Assembly: GCA_023313575.1 (NCBI GenBank)
Contig: JAJTTP010000002.1
Coordinates: forward strand, 3,472,001-3,536,000
DNA length: 64,000 nucleotides
Source: Eutypella sp. D-1
Lineage: Eukaryota > Ascomycota > Sordariomycetes > Xylariales > Diatrypaceae
Direction of reading: 5' to 3'
The notes under the pieces were generated by a model. It was not told the origin of the DNA and made no database searches. It was given only the letters and a program-made list of their open reading frames with translations. Below, piece after piece: positions 44,756 to 55,800 of the stretch; positions within the stretch are counted from its first letter, which is position 1; each line of letters starts with the position of its first letter. A program made the translations under genes and the position numbers.

Positions 44756-45925
44756 GGTGGTATGTAGATACATACATACGTGGGCGGTCGGGGACGGAGG
44801 CCGAAAGGGAAGGAGGGCCGGGAATACTTCGAGAAAGGGGATTATCCCTCCCTCCCTCAACTTACATATCCCAATAAACAAGTTCATCACCATCATCCAT
44901 CTGGCACAAAAATCAAGACACGCGGGCACCTACTACGGCGTGGAAGCAGTATGACGATAGCGATTATTACTTCATTTTAGAGAGAAAGGAGGGAGAGGAG
45001 AAGCACGTCCCGGACAGAATCTAATGCCATTATTAGATGGAGGGGGAAAGATTGCTACCTGCCAGCATCCAGCAACTGTGTATTATGGTACAAGTGAAAA
45101 TAGTAGTAGTAGTAGCAATAATAATAGTAAGTAGTAGTAGTAGTAAAGACGAGATGCCCCGCGCGTGCGTGAAGAAATAACCACCTCCTCCTCCTGATCT
45201 TGAGGGAGGTTGGTGGTGGTTCATGCGGTATACGCCGCGCAGCGAAACACCCGCCGGCGTAGGGGGAGGGAGGCGGTAATGAGTCAACGAAGACGAGCGC
45301 ATGTCCCTCTCTCTCTCTCTCTCCTCTCTCCCCTCCTCCTCCCTCTTTCTCCCTCCATTCGTCTTTTTTCTCCCCCTCTTCCACAAACAACCCCTCCCCG
45401 TTTCTCTTCTTGTTTCTCTCTGGTCGCCCGCGCATCTGTTGAATCCCCCGTAATCAACCTTCCTCAAAAAAACAAAAAAAACTCCAGCATGACTGTCTCT
45501 GCTGTGTGTGTATCATGCCATGTCCCTCGAGGACGGAAGGGGGAAATCACGAGGGCAAAAAGCAAAGCAAAGCAAGCAAGAAACAAATGCGATTTTAACG
45601 CCTTTGCCAGTTTCCGTCTAAAACACCTTTGGGGGGGGGGGGGGGAAGTTCTCTAGCAAACCGGGGAGGGGTTCTCGTGAATCATCAAGATGTATCGAAA
45701 AAAGCAAAAAAGGGGGGGATTCGCATTCGCGGGAGCGTAGGGGGGGAGGGGCGCGATGGGTGGGCTCGTGACATCGGTGGGTGGCGAGCAGTCATGGTGG
45801 CCATGCACCGTAGTAGCGAGGCAGGCGCTCAAGAGAACTAGATAGACGGTATATGATTAGTATATGGCCGTAAAAATTGGAAACATGGTAAGTAGGTAAG
45901 GCGTGAAAGACGGGGGCGGGGTATA
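44756..45925. other. Convergent 3' spacer
   Basis: This lies between the cysteine-synthase-like gene (+) and TFIIS (-). It is simple-sequence rich: TAG/TAT trinucleotides near 45100-45145, a CT-rich block at 45307-45375, and a 15-base G run at 45631-45645. No gene was found. Confidence 0.5.
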
Positions 45926-47143
45926 TTATATTACCTTCCAGCGTTTACCGCAGTTCAGACACTCGCAAAAAGTGGTCATCGGCTCGTCAGCGCTCCGCGT
46001 CTGGGCCTGCGTGTAGCTGACCTTGCGCTGCTTGCAGTTGGAGCACTCGAAGGTGTCGCTGATGCTCTTCTCGGAGACGGGAGCCTGGGCCTTGCGAAGG
46101 TTCTCCAGCTCGTACTCGGCGTCGGTCTTGCGCTGCTCGGCGGACATGAGCTCCTGGGAAGTCATGACGACGAACTTGTCGGCGGGGACGGCTCCGGACA
46201 TGACATTCCGGCCCAGCTCGGCGTTGGACTTGGCCTTGAGGTTCTGGAAGAGAGATCTTATCTTCTCCCGGTACTCCTTGGTCTCGCCCTTGTACACGCG
46301 GTAGGCAGCAGCCTCGACCTCGACGGCGCGGATGACGACATTCTCCTCAGACTCGCGGGACCGGTAGGCGAGGCCGTTGTACAGCAGGCCGATGCAGTTG
46401 TCTCGGATCTTGGAGCCGGTGCGGTTGATGTCGATCTTGTCGGTAGTGAACTTGCGCGTCTCTGGATCGCCCTCGTAGACCTTCTTGTTGAGGGTGAGCG
46501 GCTTAGGTGCGGGCGAGGCGGGTTTAGTGGGGGCTGGGGACGACGAGGCGCGGGCCATGGCGGCCTGGGATCCCTTGGCTCTCTTCTCAGCCTCGACTCC
46601 CTTGCGCCACTTCGCGACGACCTCTCCGGCGATGCGTGCGATGTCTTTGTTCGGGTTGCCTCGGAGCTTGCCGACGACGATGCCAGCCTTGGTGGTCTAG
46701 ATTCATTGTGGGTTAGCGATCAGTACGTTCACGTTCACACATGGTAAGCCGGGGGCGTTAGGATGTGTTAACGGGATAAAACACGAGAAACTTCATGCAG
46801 GCGCAGATCTTTCATGCCGGGGTAGGCATTACTTAAGGCATATATTTATAGCATGTGACATGTGGCATTGGACATATACAAATATAAATATAAATATATA
46901 TGGGTAACCGTCTACCCGAGGAAAATGATGTCTCAGAGCGAGGCAGGCAAGGCAGGACTGGACTGATTCAAAAAAAAGATAATTAAGAAAGGTAAAGCAA
47001 CTTACACGCAACATCTCCTCAGTAGGAACGTCCTCCTTTTTCAGGGACTCCATAAGAGCGATGATGTTGGAAGCTGGCTCATTAGCTGTCTGGGCCTTAT
47101 GGAGGGCCTTGATCCGGGCCTCTAGCTCTCGTGCGTTCATCAT
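45926..47143 (-). CDS. dst1: Transcription elongation factor TFIIS
   Basis: Two exons (47143-47006 and 46696-45926) give 302 residues. TFIIS binds stalled RNA polymerase II and stimulates transcript cleavage. The N-terminal LW domain spans the intron (MNARELEARIKAL, then EEMLR + TTKAGIVVGKLR). A linker rich in Ala/Pro/Lys follows, then the central domain (RTGSKIRDNCIGLLYNGLA, and SNAELGRNVMSG). The C-terminal zinc ribbon has CSNC and CLNC, with the catalytic acidic pair in RSADEPMT. The last residues (RWKVI) run straight into GTAATATAA, which could itself be a donor, so a short terminal exon is possible. The start is a double ATG in the strongest position for the LW domain. Confidence 0.93.
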
Positions 47144-47500
47144 CTTGGCGGAAAGGATCGCAGAAAGGGTCACAGTGAGATGAATGAATGAAAGGAGTGG
47201 ATTTGGGGGCGTTGATATCGCGATAAATGCTCGAACAGTGTCGTTGTCTTCGTTGTCGCGATGCTGCGATGTTGCGATGTTGCGATATGTCAAGTTTCGG
47301 TTTCGGCCTTGTCTTTGTCTTGGCGGGGCTAAGTAGATAACTACCTAGGTACGCAAAAGGCGGCTGGCTGGCTTTGCTCGGCTGCTCTACTCTACGTATT
47401 GTATTCTTGGTGAATTTGTAGTTGTCAAGTGAATGAAACCACCGGTCGGATATTCCTGGTTAACTTGGAAGTTTGTGTGCGCGGAATAAATTAATATTGA

Positions 47501-47524
47501 AAACTGGAAAAAAATTTCCAGTTT
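47501..47524. repeat. Perfect inverted repeat with A4 loop
   Basis: AAACTGGAAA and TTTCCAGTTT are exact reverse complements separated by AAAA. It could be a small hairpin in RNA or a protein-binding palindrome; no gene end lies close enough to assign it. Confidence 0.6.
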
Positions 47525-48550
47525 CCTTATTGTTGTTATGCAACTAAACCAACTCAAATGCAGAAGCTCACTCTAGAGGTACCGGTATCATATGAAAAAT
47601 GCCCTTTTTTCCCATCGCGACTTCTCCAGCCTTTTTGACAGAGTCGTCACTGCTGCGACTGGAGAGTCGCGAGGTGGTGCACGGTCCATGTTGGACCGCT
47701 GGGCCGGTATTTAACCATTGGGCAGTCATTGTAACTAACAGTTAATTACTTACGTCTAAGTGAATAAATTCACTTAGAAAGCCCCAAAGTTACCTAAGGC
47801 TGGAACGGTAAATGAGTATGTAGTAACAGAAGAATTCAGACAACGGTTATACAACTATTAAGCCCTCTACGTCAAAATTCATTGTCAATCGTCTTTCCTA
47901 ACATTCAATGTTGGCAACCTAGGTAAGGTACCTAGGTAGGTATGTATGCTTTGGAACTCCAGTAATATCCATGCCAAACATGCCCAAGTGCCCAACTTCA
48001 GATGCAAACAGCAACACAAACTCGAACAAATGCTACAGTTGCATGCGATAAATGTCTTATCAAGGGCTCCCTCCTTATGTCATAGCTGAGGGCTCACTCC
48101 AGTACCTGACAGCCACAGTATCACCCGACAAGCCAGCCTCCATGCCTCATTGCATACATTCCTCCTACCGGAGTAGTATCATGTGCAACTCCTTTTCTCA
48201 CTTCGCCTAACATCGGGGGAACGAACGTTCTTGACCGGTCATATAGCAATAGACCGTATCGCCTATAAATTCACCACAGGAGTGCGGAACGACCAACCAT
48301 CAAACTGCGATCATCTATGCGATGTGATGCTACCTGAGGTTAAAGATTATTGCCCAATGCATTGTGTATGCATCCGCACTGCTTCTTAACCGTCAAGTCA
48401 CTCCAGGATTGTAAGGGCAGTCAGTAGGGCTTTAAACAAGGAGTTTCAAGGTCGCGCAAGAATCTGTCTCATCTGGCATCTCGCCTAGTGTTGATGTTGT
48501 AGCCATATATGGTTCCTACAGCCTTGCTATGGTGCAGCAGGAATCCTGTT

Positions 48551-48681
48551 GGATAGAATTCTAGTAAGCCTCAGGTATGCCGAGACAGAAATCTTGCTGA
48601 TCAAATAACATTATTAATTTTTTTGACTCTGACGCCGGGACATCTATAGCCTTTGTACTGAGGCCTACTAGAATTCTATCC
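48551..48681. repeat. 131-base element with 24-base terminal inverted repeats
   Basis: The left arm at 48551-48574 (GGATAGAATTCTAGTAAGCC, then TCAG) and the right arm at 48658-48681 are reverse complements with one mismatch. The 83-base interior is AT-rich and has no coding signal. Size and structure fit a miniature inverted-repeat element or the remains of a DNA transposon. No clear target-site duplication is seen, so a simple hairpin is also possible. Confidence 0.55.
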
Positions 48682-50712
48682 GATCCAGCATACTCCGTAC
48701 CGTAGAACCATGAAACAATTATACTACTGTCGAGCCACCTCTTGAAACATTCTCGCCAACAGGCATAATCGCAGGCATCGCCGGAAGCTTGCAGTGATAG
48801 ACATTGATGAGCTGTCAATAAGCGACGCTAAGCTGTCAGCCCTCTCGGCTGAAGTAGTAGGCGGAAATTTACCTATTATGTCAATGATCCGACATAGCTG
48901 TAAAAGAAGAGGGTAGCCTAGTTTCTCTCCTTACGAATGTAATTTGAAAGAGAAAAAAAAAGGCCTGCCCTGCATTGGAACGAGGCTATGAAGCACCTAC
49001 ACACCGCTGCGATTTCTATATAAGTAGATATATCGGCATTGCCAGATGTCTATGGAAATGCTGACATGTCAAAAGTCCGAAAATTGCGAAATCCGGTCCT
49101 TATATCCGTTCATTGAAAGTATGTTAGGTATGTAAGGTAGATCGATTACGGCGATGGGAAGAAGGAATCACCATGGCAGCCAACCACGCCACGCCAAGCG
49201 CGGATCTGGTCACTGGCAGGGGTAAGAGCCGCGCGTCTCAGGGGCTCCCTAGGGTAGGTGGCCTCTTTTACATAGTTATGTGTAGTAGAATGTATCCTTT
49301 CAGCTTCACTCCTACTTCGTACTGTTAATACAATACCATGTATGTAGTTATGTGTCTCAGCCTGATGCCTGATGGCTGAATTGCCTTTGAACTGCCTGGC
49401 AACCCGATCTCGGATCCTTCTCCGACCATCCTTTGGACTAAAGGGTAATCACTTACTCTACATAGTATACACACTATATACACAGCAGCGAGGCGGGAAG
49501 CTAGCGGCTCCCTCGCGTGCAAGTATGTATACATACATACATACATACACACTTCCACCTAAGTGGACGGGATCTAAAAAAGATGCTGCTTTTACTTATA
49601 GAAGTATGTATCGGCATAGCTAAGCGCTTTTTTTTCCACACTGACATTCCAGCATTCCCGAGGAGGATCGATCTACCCTTCATCTATACAATAAGCATAC
49701 TTTTAGTCAAGCTTTTTCCCAAGCCCATCCTTCGAGCCAGCTCAGCTATTGAGGCATTGCTGAAGATCGCCAAGCCAGCTTGGATTGAAAAGTCTGAAGT
49801 GGTTGACGTGCTCGAGTTGGAGTTTTCTTTCTACATAAAGAACCAACTTGCCACCCCTGTCCCTTCCATTGCATAAGTCGATATGTACGTAGATACATTG
49901 TGTATGCGGTTAGGGCTTGGCGACGGTATGGGGATGCAAGCACAAGCAAGCCTAAAGGGGGGATCAAGCAACTTACTTGTAAGGGATGAGAGCAAGGGTG
50001 GGTGAGGGTGGATATGGGGAGGCAAAGGGGACCGTCAGCCGTCTCTGAAAAGGGTAATTGTGGCGTCGTGCCTTGGAAAGCTGATATGTACCTAAGTCGG
50101 GTCTGTATTCTTTGGGTTGTTGCTGCGGCAGTTCAAGGCAGTGCGGCCCCGAGAACGCGTAACTATGTCCTCTTAACCACTTCCTGCCATCCAACTCGCA
50201 ACTGTACGAGCCAGTACGAGGTAGGTAGTAGTTACTTGGTAGTAGCCGTCATCATGCCTTGCCTTGTGCCTTGGTTGGTCTGTTTTCTCGTGTAATCCAT
50301 ACTTCGGGCCAATCGACTCCGTTCGTCTGGTTCTTGGTTTCCAAAAATCCGATCTCGATTGACTTTTCGAACTTTTTTTCTTTTCATACATATATCGTTT
50401 AGCCTTGAACTTCCACAAACTTTCGTCGGTACCATTTGCTGCCACCATGTGTTTCTATGAATAGCATGCAGCAAGGCTTTTATCCACTATTTTATATAGC
50501 CCCCTCCCGGGCAACGGGATGACAGACACATACACACAAGACCACGCGGGGAAGCAAGTAATACCAATCCGGTTTATGACCGTTCGTCTAACCATTCTAC
50601 TTCGTACCTGTATGTTGTACCGTCATCGCCCCCGACACATAGTTATCTCATCGGTAAATGTAAGTTAGGCGTCTTGGTTTCACGGGGGAGGTAACCGAAA
50701 GTCCCAAGAAGT

Positions 50713-50757
50713 CCTTGAAAAGGGCCTTGAAAAGGGCCTTGAAAAGGGCCTTGAAAT
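50713..50757. repeat. 12-base tandem repeat, nearly four copies
   Basis: The unit CCTTGAAAAGGG is repeated head to tail with the last copy cut short. The unit is itself partly self-complementary (CCTT and AAGG). It is intergenic, with no CRISPR-like spacers. Confidence 0.8.
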
Positions 50758-52489
50758 CTTCCCCTGCTTACCAAATACGAACCCCCTGCGACACGACATA
50801 CCCAGGTGGTTACGACTGCCCAGCCGGCCAGCTTCAGGTAAAGTTATCAATATTTGGTTCGTGATTGGGGGACGAAACCGGTCTGGTGTCCGAGTTGTCT
50901 CATCGCCAGGTGCTTTTTTTCCATCGAAGCCGCCCGCCCCGGTTGCCCGGCCGCACATTTTCCGCCGACTGACTAGGCGCTCTCGCGCGTTCGTTCGTTC
51001 TCTTCGTACTTCGTACGAACTGTTCTAGTGTACATACCGTCGCACCTAGTTACCACCACAACATTTCTCAGCCATGCCATCAGCCTTGTCGGGCTCGGGG
51101 ACTTGGGGGAGGGTCTACTAAACTCTGTGTTGGACTATGTACTCCCTGACGGCTCCGCCTATGTATGGGCATGGAAAATATGGAAATAACAGGGACACAG
51201 TGGACACGGCACACGCAAAGTTATTATCTGACATGCAGTTCCCAGCCATCATACATACATATAACTGTATAGACAGTACAGTACAGTACGTAAATATTAT
51301 TCTACGTACTGAGTACGCATACAGAAACGAATGTCTCAAATCTCACACAAACCCAGACAACGCAACGCGGCACTGCGGACAGGCGGAGCCCATGTACTGT
51401 TATGTAGCACAAGTCGGTGAACTGAAAGGATAACGCTTCTGGCCCCTTGAACTTTCCATTCAGTTCGTACCTACCTGCAGGGTCAAGATGTTTCAAGAGT
51501 GAAAAGGCTGTTCTGAATAGTAAATGCGTAGCTGTTCGAGTGATCGCTGTGGATGGAAAACGTGTATTCCCATTCGGATACAGCCGTACGACCCCGGAAA
51601 TCGAATGTCCATCATGGAAAAGCCAGGGAGGTAGCCAAGGAAAAATTATGAAAGGGGGTTCTTCTTCTTCCTCTGTCCAGTTCAAACCAGTCTGTTTTAA
51701 ATCGGGTCTCCAGGTCCTCCTGGGGGGTCTCTCACGCAATCACAGTCGCCATCCAACCAATAAACTATTAGGTAAAAAATAACGTCATGACTACGGAGGT
51801 TGACTGGAGCTTCGTGGCTAGACGAAAATGGTGACACGCCACCCACGATTACTACGTAGTTCTCTCCTGTCTGACCTAAAGTGCTATGATGATGGCTTGT
51901 GCCAGAAAGCAGGTAACCGTCCCTGTAATAAACAACACTGGTTGACTAGGGGGGTCGTCACGGGGGAGGAGTATTGGGGTATCCGAAGGGGATCGGGAAA
52001 ACAGCAGGGGAGGGGGGGCCTTGCACAGGCCGAACTCAACTGCATAACTTGAACCATGTACATTTATCTCACTATTGAACGAGGCGAGGCTTCAGCAGTC
52101 TGGCAGTGTAGACGCGGACCTGCCGAAGATCCGGGCGTAGTGGGGATCAGCGAAGCCGTCGAGACATCCACGGTCCCACAGCGCCGCACCGCCGCACGAA
52201 AATCATGCTTGGATGGATCCACCAAGACATTGGCAGAGTAACAGATGTCGTCATCATCCTGCTCCCGACAGTCCTATAAAGATGTTGCTCGTCGACTTTC
52301 TTCCGGGAGAGACGATCTTGAGAGGAGCATATTACATTCGAATAAAAACAACAACAACAAATACACTATTATAACCCTATCCCGTCGCTTTAATATCACC
52401 ACCAAAGTAATAAAAGGAAACTCCACCGTCCTTCGCTCGGAAACGAACCATACTTTTTAAACCACATTTAAAAAAACACAAACATCAAA

Positions 52490-53104
52490 ATGCGTTTCTC
52501 CACTGCCACCCTTCTCACCGGTGCCACCGTCGTCCTGGCCCAGGGCGGCGAGCAGCCCTCGCTGACGGCGCCCCCCGCTCTCTCCTCACTCACCGAGGCC
52601 GTGGGCGGTGATGCCACCTCGATCATCCAGGGTGCGTCGTCGGTCATCGACAGCCTGCAGAGCGAGGCGACGGGAGACGTGAGCTCCGCCCTGGAGGGTG
52701 CGAGCTCGCTGGCGGAGTCGATCGGCAGCGCCGTCGCGAGCGCCACGGGCTCGCTGGCCTCTGAAGTCTCGGGTGCCGTCTCGAGCGGTGCCGGCGCCCT
52801 CTCCTCCGCCACCGACAGTGCCGGCTCCGCCATCGCCTCCGCCACTGAGGGCGCTGGCTCCGCCGCCGAGTCTGCCAGCAAGGTCGTCGAGTCCCTCTCC
52901 AGCCTCGTCGCCACCGCCACCGGCAGCGCCGGTGCCGCCGCTTCGTCTGCTCTCGAGAGCGCCGAGAGTGCGGCCTCCGACGCCGCTGCCTCCTCATCCG
53001 ACTCTCCCGACAGCGCTGCCGGCCGCGTCGGCGTCTCCGGCTCCGTCCTCGGCCTCAGCGGTGTCCTCGCCGCTGGTATCGCCCTTGGCGCTGCCCTGCT
53101 ATAA
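52490..53104 (+). CDS. GPI-anchored Ser/Ala-rich cell-surface protein
   Basis: This single-exon gene encodes 204 residues. A signal peptide (MRFSTATLLTGATVVLAQ) is followed by a cysteine-free body that is almost entirely Ala, Ser, Gly, Val and Glu/Asp, with a loose 11-residue helical rhythm (for example SSALEGASSLAESIGSAVAS). After small residues (SAAGRVGVSG) comes a hydrophobic tail (GVLAAGIALGAALL), the standard GPI-attachment signal. It is therefore probably bound to the plasma membrane or wall. No enzymatic domain is visible. The regular helical pattern and lack of Pro/Thr stretches distinguish it from ordinary mannoprotein stalks. CAA-rich and A-rich leader sequence just upstream is typical of a well-expressed fungal gene. 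Function unknown. Confidence 0.82.
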   Translation: MRFSTATLLTGATVVLAQGGEQPSLTAPPALSSLTEAVGGDATSIIQGASSVIDSLQSEATGDVSSALEGASSLAESIGSAVASATGSLASEVSGAVSSGAGALSSATDSAGSAIASATEGAGSAAESASKVVESLSSLVATATGSAGAAASSALESAESAASDAAASSSDSPDSAAGRVGVSGSVLGLSGVLAAGIALGAALL

Positions 53105-54260
53105 GAACCTTAAAAAAACAACAACACCTCTTTAAAATAACCTCCCCGGAATCCTCGGTCTCAATCCGCGGCCGGAAATCATAATGACGGTCGGTGTGCG
53201 GTGGTTTGGCATATAAAACCTATTTGATGGGATGACGATGATGGGTGGGAGGAGGAGAGCATGGTTTCGAGCCCTTACCATACGAGCTCGCTTAATGAAT
53301 GTTACGGAGATAAGGAACTTTTTTATTCGTAAATAATCTTGCATACATAAAGCGAAAATAATATTGCTTTTCATTTCTGATTTGACTTTGTTCATCGCCC
53401 AACTTACGCTCCATGTGATGCTTGCTACTGTGAAATTGTTATTTTCCCTGATGGAAGTTGAATGAAGACATCCGCCGGGTCCAATCGATGCCGTTGAAAA
53501 ACGGCAAGGTGTTGTTACTGCGAGTTACACATCCATCGTACCCCTTCTCGTAGGCCCTGGCCACGGCCAAGTATGACAGGTTCTCGGAACTTCCGTACCT
53601 ACCTAGCGGTGTGTTGCGTTCCATTACAACTCACTGCACGCTACCATAACCGATACCACTCGGGGATTTTCTCGATCCAGTTGTATTACGGTTTATCGAC
53701 CCGGGTCGTAGCTAAAATTGTCGTCTGTACTACCCTCTCTCCCGTCTGTACTTACCTTCGGACATCGCATGCATGCACTGAAGACACAGACAATTATCAT
53801 GGTGTTCCGCTCATACATTGCCAACAAGATACCTAATGAAATAATGGCTACGGATATATGGCTGGGTTTATTGACCGGCCCCAATTCCCGGCGTTTTAGT
53901 CTACCGGCACTAAGGAACAGAAATACGAGTTTGCTGAGACAACTGCGTGCCACGGTTCCAAGGTTTCCCGGGATGGTTTCAAGTATTTTTCCCGATACTT
54001 GCCAACAGCAATCATAATACTATGCAATAATATGTAGACTTATAACAAAAGTTGTGCACCACGGCTCCCCAAACCCCAACCCCAATCCCCCACCCCCGTT
54101 TGCTTTCTTCCCCACATCACTCAACCGATTTTACGCAATCATACGCGTGTATTGGGGGGCTACGCGTACGCAGATGTATACACCCCCTATTTATGAGCGG
54201 AGGCCCGCACCATATCGTATCTATGTAGATAGATAGATACACGACGACTGCCTATTGCCA
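53105..54260. other. Convergent 3' spacer
   Basis: This lies between the GPI-protein gene (+) and tyrosinase (-). No supported coding region; a GATA/TATC-type tract stands near 54225. Confidence 0.5.
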
Positions 54261-55800
54261 TTACTCGTAGACGAAGCAGAACGGGGAGCCGCCGACCGTG
54301 TCTATCATCTCGCCCAGCGTGTGCGCCTCGCCGACCGGCGTCAGGTCCAGCACATCCTCGAGCGTCCCGTTCCGGCTTGGAGGTCGGTTCATCATCGTGA
54401 TCGTGCCCGCAACGTCCTAGTGAGGGGTTAGTGAGTAATAAATTGGAAAAGAAAGAAGAAAAAGGACAGACAACCGTACCTGTCGATTCTCCCACTCCAG
54501 GTTCTGCCAGACAAAATACATCCTGTCGATCTGCCCGTGGTGCAGGTAGAATGCGGGCTCCAGAGGCTGCGTGCGCGTTAGAACTACGACTAATTGTCTC
54601 GGTCGGTGAGAGAGAAGGGTCTTTATCTGCTACATACCGAAAAGTAGAAATCACCACCAGGGTCACCGGCTATAGAGAAGAGGGCTGGTCAGCACGCACG
54701 TGCATAATAGCTTGACTGGGGGGGGGGGGTGGCGATTTGTCACTAACCAATAATGAAGTGGCCACCGCCGTGCACGGAGAAACCCCAGTGCCTAGACTCG
54801 GGGTAGCGGGCGTCGCCTTGGAGGTTGGCCTGGAAGAGCTCGGTGTTGGGGCTCTGAAGAATGACCTCGGTTGTGTTCTTGAGGGAACACCAGTCGCGGG
54901 CAAGCTGGGTGTTGAGATCGCGCTTGAGGCAGCGCGGGTTCGGCGCCAGGGGGTCCGGCTGGGTCAGGGGTCCGAAGTTAACCGTGTAGTTGGAGAATGG
55001 GCCCTCGGTGACGCACCCGCCGCCCGTGCCGCCGGGGAAGGCGGGGAAGCCCGGTCCGGTGTCGTTTTGCTTCGCTCCGTTTCCGCCCATCGACGTCGGT
55101 GACCCGTCGAATACGGGCGACTTCTCCACGTCCTCCACATCCAGTCCCCACTCCCAGTACGGGAACGTGCCCTCGTAGCCGCACTCCGAGCGCAGCGTCT
55201 CCTCGAATGTCCAGATGTATAGCCGATGGAAGAGGAGGAACCACGCCTTGCACGAGGATAAGCCGCTCGTCTACTACTTACTGCGGGTCTGTGTAGTGGA
55301 CTTACAGAGTTATGGACGTATGGCGTCTGGTAGTAGTGTAGGAGGCCGAAGCTATCAAACAGCGTCCTGGAGAGAAGGCTCGTTAGTACCTCATTCCTGT
55401 TCCGGCTTGCGCTCAAGCTTGAGGCGAAACTCACTTAGAGCCGCTGATGTTCTGGTAGACATCTGGCTTGTTCATGAGACAGTTCACAGCATCCGTGTAC
55501 TGAATTCTCTCCTCGGGTGGAATTGTTCTCCTGCAGACGTCAGCACGTTCTATATACCAGAAGACACTAATCTGGAGTAAGGGTTAGAACACACCATTCC
55601 TTGCGAACCCTGACGTTCTCTGGCGTGCACCCGGACGAGGATTCGGCGATTCGCTGTAGTGCGGTCTCCTTCGCAATCTTGCTCATGTCCTTCAACGCCA
55701 CTCCCGAGTTGATGTCCTCTTGGGTATACTCGGGCACGTCGAGGGCCCTGGCGGCCGAGGACGCCAGAGCAAGCACGAGGAGTCGCTTCAGGAAGGCCAT
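54261..55800 (-). CDS. Secreted tyrosinase (type 3 copper oxidase)
   Basis: Seven exons (55800-55595, 55530-55435, 55366-55306, 55246-54748, 54669-54638, 54566-54480, 54416-54261) give 378 residues with every junction in frame. A signal peptide (MAFLKRLLVLALASSAARAL) sets the start. The CuA site is built across two junctions: LLHYYQTPYVHNS + AWFLLFHRLYIW, then RSECGYEGTFPYWEWG. CuB has HWGFSVHGGGHFIIAGDPGG and PLEPAFYLHHGQIDR, so all six copper-binding histidines are present. It oxidises phenols to quinones, as in pigment formation or phenol detoxification. The length matches the short fungal group without a long C-terminal cap domain. The 32-base exon and several GTATGT/GTACGG donors make it easy to mis-annotate; open frames in the raw sequence are only fragments. 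Confidence 0.92.

Larger units (their letters stand above)
47144..52489. other. Gene-poor stretch, about 5.3 kb
   Basis: No protein gene could be supported on either strand. The stretch holds a 10-base inverted repeat at 47501-47524, two ACCTAGGT palindromes at 47918-47937, an inverted-repeat element at 48551-48681, ATAC/CATA tracts near 49530 and a 12-base tandem repeat near 50713. Open frames are short, without domains, and their codon use does not resemble neighbouring genes. It marks the transition to the sparse right part of the window. Confidence 0.5.

Noticed and set aside
48561..48818. Reverse frame across the inverted-repeat element
   Set aside because: It reads through both arms of the repeat and shows no transposase motif, so it is probably chance.
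50713..50757. CRISPR-like array
   Set aside because: Units are contiguous 12-base repeats without spacers, in a fungal genome.
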